Source: Mycobacterium sp. D16Q13
GTDB taxonomy: Bacteria > Actinomycetota > Actinomycetes > Mycobacteriales > Mycobacteriaceae
NCBI RefSeq assembly: GCF_002013375.1
Contig: NZ_MAEW01000007.1
Span: forward strand, 1-64,000
Direction of reading: 5' to 3'
Length of the DNA stretch: 64,000 nt
Positions 63,224 through 64,000 of the stretch are shown in pieces. The translations under genes and the position numbers were made by a program. The notes below the pieces were generated by a model, which saw nothing but the letters and a program-made list of their open reading frames with translations, ran no database searches and was not told where the DNA came from. Positions within the stretch are counted from its first letter, which is position 1. Every line of letters starts with the position of its first letter.

Positions 63224-64000
63224 CTCTTTCCTCCGCTTTCTCGTCATCTGCCACCGCGGCGCCTTCGGGGTCGGGTTGCACCAGGATCGTGCCGATGCGC
63301 ACCCGGCCCCGGGTGTCCGGGCCACCCTCAGCCTGTAACAAAAGTCCGTGCGAGGCGGCCGTGGACCCCGGCAGCGGAACACGCCCCAGCTCCAGTGCCA
63401 GTAGTCCGCCGACGGTCTCGACGTCCAGGTCCTCGTCGAATTCAATGCCGTACAGCTCCCCCAGGTCCTCGATGGGCAACCTGGCGGAGACACGAAACAT
63501 CTTGTCCTTCAAATCCTCCACCGGAGCGACCTCGTCGTGGTCGTACTCGTCGGCGATCTCCCCGACGATCTCCTCCAGCACGTCCTCGATGGTCACCAAC
63601 CCGGCAATGGCCCCGTACTCGTCGACGAGCAGCGCCATGTGTTTGCGGTGCTGCTGCATCTCACGCAGCAGCGCATCCAGCGGCTTGGAGTCCGGAACGA
63701 ACACCGCCGGCCTCATCACCTGTGCCACGGTGACATCGCGGCCACCGTTCACCGAGTAGTACGTCTGCTGCACAAGATCCTTGAGAAAGACCACCCCGAC
63801 GACGTCGTCGACGTTCTCCCCGACCACCGGAATCCGAGAGTGGCCACTGCGCACCGCCAGCGAGGTGGCTTGGCCGGCCGTCTTGTCAGATTCGATCCAC
63901 ACCATCTCGGTGCGCGGCACCATCACCTCGCGGGCGGGCGTATCGCCCAGCTCGAACACCGACTGGATCATTCGACGTTCGTCATCGGCCACCACACCAC
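63216..64000 (-). CDS. CBS-domain/CorC_HlyC membrane protein (CNNM-type), partial
   Basis: The C-terminal 261 residues or so of a hemolysin/CorC-family protein; the start lies beyond the right edge (the M. tuberculosis homologue Rv2366c is about 435 residues with an N-terminal CNNM membrane domain). Visible are two CBS domains ([43 protein letters not shown] ... [28 protein letters not shown]) and the C-terminal CorC_HlyC domain ([18 protein letters not shown]). Relatives are linked to Mg2+ or Co2+ transport. Confidence 0.92.
   Translation of the reverse strand, partial: GVVADDERRMIQSVFELGDTPAREVMVPRTEMVWIESDKTAGQATSLAVRSGHSRIPVVGENVDDVVGVVFLKDLVQQTYYSVNGGRDVTVAQVMRPAVFVPDSKPLDALLREMQQHRKHMALLVDEYGAIAGLVTIEDVLEEIVGEIADEYDHDEVAPVEDLKDKMFRVSARLPIEDLGELYGIEFDEDLDVETVGGLLALELGRVPLPGSTAASHGLLLQAEGGPDTRGRVRIGTILVQPDPEGAAVADDEKAEERDE

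Overview
The window is high-GC actinobacterial DNA. Its conserved backbone follows the gene order of the Mycobacterium tuberculosis Rv2314c-Rv2366c region: tldE/tldD, uspABC, an ECF transporter, tRNA-Asn, dnaG, dgt, a TPM protein, glyS, smtB-zur, uppS, recO, amiA2, era and a CorC-type protein. Mce proteins, a fatty acyl-AMP ligase and mycobacterial lipoproteins fit a mycobacterium. The accessory genes suggest a rapid grower such as Mycobacteroides (abscessus/chelonae group). That assignment is inferred from recalled synteny, not from a search.

Layout. 0-4 kb: a 1170-residue nuclease-like protein next to a CAT-anticodon tRNA. 4-10 kb: a membrane protein, a two-component system and TldE/TldD, all on the minus strand. 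10-13 kb: the UspABC sugar permease and binding protein. 13-17 kb: an ECF-type transporter and a VIT-family protein. 17-23 kb: an accessory stretch of lipoproteins, secreted proteins, a glutamine-rich exported protein with two membrane-attached partners, a broken small gene, and a membrane protein whose frame runs through tRNA-Asn. 23-29 kb: dnaG, dgt and a TPM protein. 29-32 kb: a GntR regulator, ACC deaminase and a class III aminotransferase. 32-33.6 kb: glyS.

33.65-56.1 kb is the highlight: 22 consecutive minus-strand genes, almost all overlapping by 1-4 bases. They begin behind one recognisable promoter whose start site is covered by a Fur-family operator (17 of 19 positions match the classical Fur box). 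In order they encode a polytopic membrane protein, a GNAT acyltransferase, an SDR, a fatty-acid desaturase, a diaminobutyrate aminotransferase, a diaminobutyrate decarboxylase, a second acyltransferase-like protein, an SRPBCC protein, a lipoprotein, an ABC-2 transporter, an acyl carrier protein, a fatty acyl-AMP ligase, a complete Mce transporter (YrbEA, YrbEB, MceA-F) and a metal-dependent hydrolase. My reading is a metal-controlled pathway that makes and moves an N-acylated 1,3-diaminopropane-type lipid, with its own Mce machine. The zinc regulators smtB and zur lie immediately upstream on the opposite strand, so zinc starvation is the favoured signal.

56.5-64 kb returns to the conserved backbone. 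It is interrupted at 60.9-61.9 kb by a DUF559/Vsr-like nuclease gene enclosed by 62-bp inverted repeats that agree at 58 of 62 positions, a candidate mobile or amplifying element. The last gene, a CBS/CorC protein, runs off the right edge.
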